Part shown: in pieces, positions 57,891-64,000 of the stretch
Layout of the letters: each line of letters opens with the position of its first letter
Numbering within the stretch: position 1 is the first letter of the stretch
From: Pyxicephalus adspersus
Taxonomy: Eukaryota; Chordata; Amphibia; Anura; Pyxicephalidae
NCBI RefSeq assembly: GCF_032062135.1
Contig: NC_092861.1
Location: forward strand, 59,760,499 to 59,824,498
Length of the DNA stretch: 64,000 nucleotides
Direction: 5' to 3'
Program-made: the position numbers and the translations under genes
Notes under the pieces: model-generated
Told to the model about the DNA's origin: nothing
The model's input: only the letters and a program-made list of their open reading frames with translations
Database searches by the model: none

Positions 57891-59937
57891 ATGCAGGCAA
57901 AGAAAAAGAGCAGCAGAGTGGTTGCATGCACCTCTCCAGTGTGGTCTTTTTTCACGTTGAAAGACGATGACGGGTGTGTAGCAATCTGCATCCTGTGCCA
58001 CAGACAGATCCGCAGAAAACAGACCCGATCCCATTTAGGTACAACATCCCTGCTTTCCCACATGCGCAAGAACCACAAACCAAAGTGGGAGCAGTACTTG
58101 TGTTCTCTTGAAGGAGGTGCAACCACAGGCAGATCCGCAGAAAACAGACCGGATCACATTTGGGTACAACATACCTGCTTTCCCACATGCGCAAGAACCA
58201 CAAACCAAAGTGGGAGCAGTACTTGCTTTCTCTTGAAGGCGGTGCAACCACATCATCATCTCTTCTTCCACCTCAATTGACTCCTTCTCCACCTCCAACT
58301 GTAATTGCTACTACATCAGAGGAGGTTGGTGCCAGCCAGACTTCTAGCGCCGATGAAGTATCAGCTTCTAGCTGCAGGCTTTGGTGGCGTCAGACGACGT
58401 TTGTCACTGCAAGATGGGTACTCCAGTGACCCCTTCAGCTCCCCTAGCTCCCAGTCCCATCAGCCACTATACCGGAGTTCTTGCAGCTACTTGGCCTTGC
58501 AGCTACTGCCATGCAGCATTGTGGACTCGGTTCCCTTCCGTGACCTGATGGCCTGTGCCGAGCAGCGGTGGATTATACAAATCAGGCATTACTTCTCCCG
58601 CACAGATGTGCCCAGTTTACATAGACATGTAATGGATAACCTCTCCCGGGCATTGGCATTCTCGGTGTGGTGCATGGAGGCAGCGGGGCCCTTGGTACAG
58701 CCACACAACTGAGCTTTTTTACCAGTGACCAGTGGCTGCAGATGGAGACACTGTGCAAGGTGATGGCCCCCTTTGACCAGGCCACAAACGTTCGGAAGCG
58801 GTCAGGCTGGAACGACGTCATACCCATCATCTTTCTGCTTGGTATTACCCTGTGTGGCCTGATAGAGAGTGGATATGGGAGAGGAGGGGAAGAAATGAGG
58901 GGGGGAGAATGAGGGTGACATTACACTCTATAGCTCACAGCCAGCATCAGAAGGAGCAAGAAGGGACACTGGCCAGTATCAGGAGTTTCAAGAGGAGGAG
59001 GAGGTGGAAAATGATTATGATGATGATGATGGTGAGGGAGATCATGTTGGGGCTGCTGGACAGTACCCGTCCAACCCGCATTTGTGCTGTAACACCCCAG
59101 GCATTGTGCGAGCGATGGAACAACAGAAACTACTGCAGAAGAGGAGGAGGTGGGTGATGAGGAAGATGTTTTGGCGCCTACAGAGGGACAGGAGGAGAAT
59201 GAGCCCAAGGAACCCATCTTTCATTTGTGTGTCCACATGTTGCGATGCCTATGGTGGAACCCCACATTTACAGCATCAAAAACCAGGATGATTACTGGCT
59301 GGCCACCCTTCTGGATCACCGCTACAAAAACATAATTGCACAGTTTCTACCCAACCTGGCGCAAGAGAAAGAAAAGGTGGCCCGCCTGAGCAGAATACTA
59401 AGCGACTGGCTGTGTGAGGAGTTCCGCACACCACATTCCGCAAAGGGAACTCAGGCGGACACTGCCTCCACCGTATCCTCCCGTAGCAGCAGCACCAGAA
59501 GTAGTGGCAGCAGGCCGCACACATCCAAAAGTCTAGGCCAAGGCAGGGGGGATTTTCTGGATGCCTGGTGAAACCTGATGCCGGCACCTCAAACAAGTGA
59601 AGTGCAGGGCCATAACCATCGAGAATGGATGAAGCGCATGGTGCATGATTACGTTGGCTGTTTTCTGGCTGGTGGTGGTGTTGACGACAGAAGTTATGAG
59701 AAGGATGCCTGTCCTGACAGTAGTGACGCCATTCATTTTTGGGTCAACAGGCTTGAAATCTGCCGACAGTTGGCAAAGTATGCCATCAATCTTCTTTCGT
59801 GCCCGACATCTAGTGTTCTGTCTGAAAGAACCTTCAGTTCCGCTGGCAGAGTGGTCACGGACAACCCATCAAAACTGTTGCCGGAAAATGTCAATCGCCT
59901 CACCATTTTTGAAAATGAACGAAAGGTGGGTTACTAA
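57891..59937 (+). pseudogene. hAT transposase pseudogene (BED finger to hATC domain)
   Basis: In order across shifting frames: a BED zinc finger with CILCHRQI and LLSHMRKNH (57960-58085); a piece with QLLPCSIVDSVPF and SRTDVPSLHRHV (58500-58640); a piece with TSDQWLQMETLCKVMAPFDQ (58725-58790); LATLLDHRYKN (59300-59335); and a hATC dimerisation region with LLSCPTSSVLSERTFSSAG (59795-59850). The central part between LSRALAFS and TSDQW, which should carry catalytic acidic residues, is deleted. A 125-bp tandem duplication disrupts the finger. It cannot make a functional transposase. Confidence 0.88.
58005..58254 (+). repeat. 125-bp tandem duplication across the BED finger
   Basis: CAGATCCGCAGAAAACAGAC recurs at 58005 and 58130, and both copies run to GGTGCAACCACA with few differences. 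As 125 is not a multiple of three, the second copy is read in another frame. Confidence 0.9.
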
Positions 59938-60450
59938 CAACTATCATATCCCCACTGCAGATGTCACTGATTGACTGACACCGGGACTCACTGGCCAACC
60001 AAGATGCCTCTGTGAACCCGCACTGCTCCTGTGCTGAGTCTGTGGTTGGCTATCACCAACATCCTGTCAGCTGATCCTGCCTCGGTAGAATTTTTCCGCT
60101 AGTTATCGCAACGTCCAGGGGTGGCATTCATTGCCAATGTCATGCTTGCTATTGTGCCAGCTAGCAATATACTTTACATTTCTGCTGCTTCAGGGAGGCC
60201 AACAAACTGCAGATTAAAACCCCCAGTACTGCCAAACTGATAGGTACCATTGGCTTTGCCTAATTTTTCAGCTAAGTATTGTAAGATTGAGGGTTGGCAT
60301 TCATGTCATCCACTTCATGATGCAAACTAGGAATATCGTCTACCTTCCTACAGCTTCCGGCACCAGAGACCACTGCAACAGTGCTGGTGCACAAAACATC
60401 TTGGTCTGGCCCTTTTATGTTTAATCAGAAATTTCAGATATTTGTATTAC

Positions 60451-61640
60451 ACACTTCTGGGTGGCATTGACAATGCACTACACCCAGCTCTAGATGCCAG
60501 TTACCAATGCGGTCCACGCTTCGTCTCAGGGCCCACCGCCCCCTCCTGTTGCTGCTGCTGCTGCCGCCTGTCAGTACTCTGTTCACTAAAATTGTACACT
60601 TCTGGGTGGCATTGGCGATGCAATACACCCAGCTCTAAATGCCAGTTACCAATGTGGTCCCCACCCTGTCTCAAGGCCCACTGCCTCCTCCTCCTGCTGC
60701 TGCCGTCTGTCAGTACTCCATTCAGTAAAATTGTACACTTCTTGGTGGCATTGATGATGCACTACACCCAGCTATGGATGCCAGTTACCAATGTGGTCCC
60801 GGCTCCCTCCCAGGGCCCAACGTCTTCTCCTGCTGCTGCTGCTGCCTGCCAGTACTCCATTAAGTAAAACTGTACACTTCTGGGTGGCATTGACGAAAGC
60901 ACTACACCCAGCTCTAGATGCCAGTTACCAATGCGGTCCCTGCTCCCTCTTAGAGCCCACTGCCTCCTCCTCCTGCTGCTGCCGTCTGTCAATACTCCAT
61001 TCAGTAAAATTCTACACTTCTGGGTGGCATTGACAATGCACTACACCCAGCTCTAGATGCCAGTTACTAATGCGGACCCCGCCCCGTCTCAGGGCCCACC
61101 GCCTCCTCCTCCTGCTGTTGCTGCTGCTGCCTGACAGTACTCTATTCACTAACATTGTGCACTTCTGGGTGGCATTGATGATGCACTACACCCAGCTCTA
61201 GATGCCAGTTAGCAATGCAGTCCCGGCTCCATCTCAGGGTCCACCGCCTCCTCCTTCTGCTTCTGCCTGTCAATACTCCATTCAAAAAATTTGTACATTT
61301 CTGGGTGGCATTGACGGTGCACTACACAAAGATGTAGATGCCAGTTACCAATGCGGTACCCGCTCCGTCTCAGAGCCCACTGCCTCCTTCTGCTGCCGCC
61401 TGTCAGTACTCCGTTCACTAAACTTGTACACTTCTGGATGACATTGATGATGCAGTACACCCAGCTCTAGATGCCAGTTGCCAATGCAGTCCCTACTCCT
61501 TTCCAGGGCCCACTGCCTCCTTCTGCTGCCACCTGTCAGTACTTCATTCACAAAAATTGTATTACACACTTCTGGGTGGGATTGACCATGCACTACACCC
61601 AGCTCTCCATGACACTTACCAATGCGGTCTCCCTGGCGAT
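60451..61640 (+). repeat. Tandem array of about 134-145 bp, nine units
   Basis: Each unit begins with ACACTTCTGGGTGGCATTGA or a variant, then CACTACACCCAGCTCTAGAT, GCCAGTTACCAATGCGGTCC, a CTCC/GCTG-rich stretch and CAGTACTC-CATTCA. Starts are near 60451, 60596, 60736, 60876, 61014, 61158, 61296, 61428 and 61566. It lies in the 3' non-coding part of the hAT element. Confidence 0.92.
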
Positions 61641-63364
61641 AGCTGACCAGAGGCCACACACTGCTACTGCTCTCGCTGACCCACGCTCTGTCTCTGGTGC
61701 TCCATCCTTTTGCCTATTGTCACTGTGCTACTTCTCACAACTTTATAGGTGGCATTCTTTCACGTCATTCAGGCCATGATGCCAGCTAGCAATGCAGTCT
61801 CCTGCTGTTTTGAAGGCAGAGACTGCTGCTAGTGGGTTGAGTTCATGTGTAGTGCCACCCTTTCCCAATGTCCTAATGTTTATGCTGCCTTCTGTACACT
61901 GTCCATCACGCAAAAATCCTATTTCCCTGCTGTCACTTTGCCTGCCATTTTCTGAAAAACCACAAGGTCTTTTGGAACTTTTATATTGTTCCCCTGTTAC
62001 CACTGTTCCCCTACCCGTACCTAGCAGATTTGATGGTTCTACAATGCATAGGGGCTTTGCTAATAATGTTTAAAGTCGGCCCATTGGCTTTAATGGATAT
62101 CACAAAACCGGTTTGCCGAAATTTTGCGGACCCATCGGATGTTTAAGGGAATTTTTGCAAGATTGTCAAAGTCCTTCTTGCTCATCCCTTTTGCAGACTA
62201 CTATCCAACCCCAAAGGTAATATACCAATAATCTACAGTTCTCTATTAACTGGTACAACATCTAAGTCTCACACTTACATATATAATAGTGAAACAGAAC
62301 TACAATCTAAAATTGACCCTAAGATGTGGTTATAACATCAGATATAGGATAACATAGCCAGATATCATTCCAATAGCAATGCTACTAAAACTAACTATAA
62401 ACTATTAATGCGTTGGTCTATGATACCTGCCAGACTTTGTAGATTTTCAGCCATGTCCTCCGGAATGGATTTTAGAGGATGCTCAATTAAGGAGGATGCT
62501 CAATTAATACAATTCATTTTTACAGCAACTAAACAAATGCTGGCTAAAGCTTGGAGCTCAACTACACTAACAGTAACACAGGTGAAAAGAAAAAATGTCC
62601 TGGTATCTAACAAATGAGAAGATGTATGCCATTCCACAAGACAAACATGATAAATTCCATAAAATATGGGAATTTGCATTACATACTTTTTACCTCCTGA
62701 GTTTGCTCGGCCATTAACAATTTAAATCAGAACCACAAAATAAAACAGAACATTTGCGGATTCACAAAGTAGATTGTGATACTGTGGCTTTTCTCAACCT
62801 CACCGCAACTGGACACCACCCACCCTCCTTACCCTTGTTTCCTATTCCTCTGCGTGTTATTTGAGTCTTTGAGTATATTAGAAAAAAATATCAGATTCTT
62901 CTTGATATGACTTGGATTAAATAGGAAGACAAACTTCTACCATAATTTACCTTCTTTTCATGTTGAGATATTACCTCATCATCTACCAAAGACTATATTC
63001 CTGATTCACAAAGCATATAAAAAACCTGAAGAACTGACTCTCCTAAAATGATCATTTATTTTTTTTTAATACTCTGTACTCAAAATTGTCTTTATTTTTG
63101 AATTTTTATTCTGATATATTCTATATACTTTATTTTAATTGTTATTTGTTACATGTTTATGCAATAAAAAATAATTGAAACTTATCTAAACAGAAAACCA
63201 TACTAATAACAAATAAACATGAAAATATTATTCTAATTTCTATTCTAAACATGATTTAAAAAAATGTGTTGCTAGTGATTTTGAGCAATAAAATGGACCT
63301 GTAGATTCATTGTTTACATTTGTCCAGCGTATATGTTCCATGAGATACAAGCGGTACCTTTGGC

Positions 63365-64000
63365 TCAATCCTTGCTATTTTCAGTTATGTCTAACTTTGA
63401 ATCTTCTTTCTCCTTCCCTTTCTCTTTTAGGTAAGGCAGTACATTATGTTTGAAAAATGTCTCCAGTCTGATCTCTGTTTCTTCCCAAAAATCTGGATCA
63501 AAATTTACGGGAACAATGGTAGTTTCTTTACGTGTATGGACTAATAGTTCCCCATAGACTTTGTCTGTGATAGCCAAGATGCATTACATTTGGGTGTAGC
63601 ATGTATGGTCACTCTTTAGTAAATAACTGTCCTCAATCCAACTCAAGCAGAAGGAGCGATACCTGCTGCATTTCTTTATTGTGCTATCCGGATATTTGTA
63701 TAAGCACTTCACCAACAAAGGCCACATTTCTTTGGAATGTCTATCCATTACCCACACGCATAAACCCACCAACCAGGGCTTTTCTGGATGTCTAACCACA
63801 TCATATTTTATCATTTGTACTTCATTTTTGCAATCTGATTTCATTTTTTTATACTTGTGAATAGCCTCAATATCCATAGACTTCATCCATTCATAGTCTG
63901 GAATAATTTTTCTACCCGAACTAAGAATAGCTCGTAGTTGGTATATTGGCATGACCTTACCTGTGTTTTTTGCAAACTGACTATTAACAATATCATGTAG
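63365..64000 (-). pseudogene. Second YqaJ-type nuclease copy, broken, runs off the window
   Basis: The minus-strand frame enters from the right edge and aligns along its length with residues 157-350 of the ORF at 48645-49763: IVNSQFA matches ISHSRFA, YQLRAILSSG matches YLKAILGTG, and FDPDFWEETE matches FNPDFWKETE. A stop codon at 63584-63586 follows YTQM, where the intact copy has the YTQVQ motif, and the frame resumes unshifted. SPDG has become a non-matching stretch and EVKCP is LVKCL, so the catalytic residues are lost. The 5' part lies outside the window. Confidence 0.85.

Larger units (their letters stand above)
56345..62190 (+). mobile_element. Decayed BED-finger hAT transposon inserted in the LINE
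   Basis: The right end (about 62172-62188) reads CTTCTTGCTCATCCCTTTT, whose inverted form AAGATGAGC occurs near the left end at 56364-56372. Between them are a Ser/Ala-rich N-terminal coding remnant (about 56384-57020), an interrupting block (57110-57827), transposase remnants (57891-59937), a long 3' tandem array (60451-61640) and a non-coding tail. LINE sequence is found on both sides. A clean 8-bp target duplication was not found, so the exact edges are uncertain. Confidence 0.75.
54806..63182 (+). mobile_element. L1/Tx1-like LINE, 5'-truncated and split by two insertions
   Basis: Three pieces in one orientation: about 54806-54872, 55255 to about 56345, and about 62190-63182. The first ends in the reverse-transcriptase active site (KISLFVDDALL, 54840-54872). 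The second resumes in the same frame with VLSNPIISLPNLL and contains ISWFGHIASVKMSLLPKFLYLF, typical of L1/Tx1 RT C-terminal parts, with only one stop at about 55429. The third has YKLLMRWSMIPARL and the ORF2 tail, then a 3' end near ATGCAATAAAAAATAA. Parts of the middle are missing or replaced by a tandem array. The element is dead. Confidence 0.88.

Overview
The window is vertebrate genomic DNA, most likely from a frog (Anura). It carries three conserved vertebrate protein genes on the + strand, each rebuilt exon by exon with intact reading frames and consensus splice sites, plus many dispersed repeats. The frog assignment is an inference from the repeat types: a tRNA-derived V-SINE-like family, hAT MITEs, an L1/Tx1-like LINE and a BED-finger hAT transposon. 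One 880-base assembly gap is present.

Layout. 1-203: a 33-bp minisatellite at the left edge. 3852-13016: AP2M1, the mu2 subunit of the AP-2 clathrin adaptor, with ten main coding exons and a candidate 6-nt microexon. 14-21 kb: an intergenic stretch with a Tc1/mariner transposase remnant and a fold-back MITE. 21017-30310: an MMP23-type membrane metalloproteinase, eight exons, 355 residues. 33635-45617: ABCF3, 21 exons, 710 residues, behind a CpG-rich promoter with ZNF143-type sites. 45.6-54.8 kb: repeats plus one intact single-exon ORF on the minus strand (48645-49763) with all the motifs of a YqaJ/lambda-exonuclease nuclease. 54.8-63.2 kb: a nested stack of transposons, namely an L1/Tx1-like LINE split by a 374-bp hAT MITE in its reverse-transcriptase active-site region and again by a decayed hAT complex of about 5.8 kb. 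63365-64000: a second, broken YqaJ copy running off the right edge.

The three main genes are independent units, not an operon. AP2M1 works in clathrin-mediated endocytosis, MMP23 is a type II membrane protease with ShK-like and Ig domains, and ABCF3 is a cytosolic non-transporter ABC ATPase. AP2M1 and ABCF3 are neighbours in human 3q27, while human MMP23 lies in 1p36.33. Since DVL3 also lies beside AP2M1 and DVL1 near MMP23 in human, the MMP23 gene here may be the partner copy left on the DVL3 side after early vertebrate genome duplication. The most notable points are this MMP23 placement, the AP2M1 microexon, the intact/broken YqaJ pair, and three mobile insertions whose exact target-site duplications can be read.
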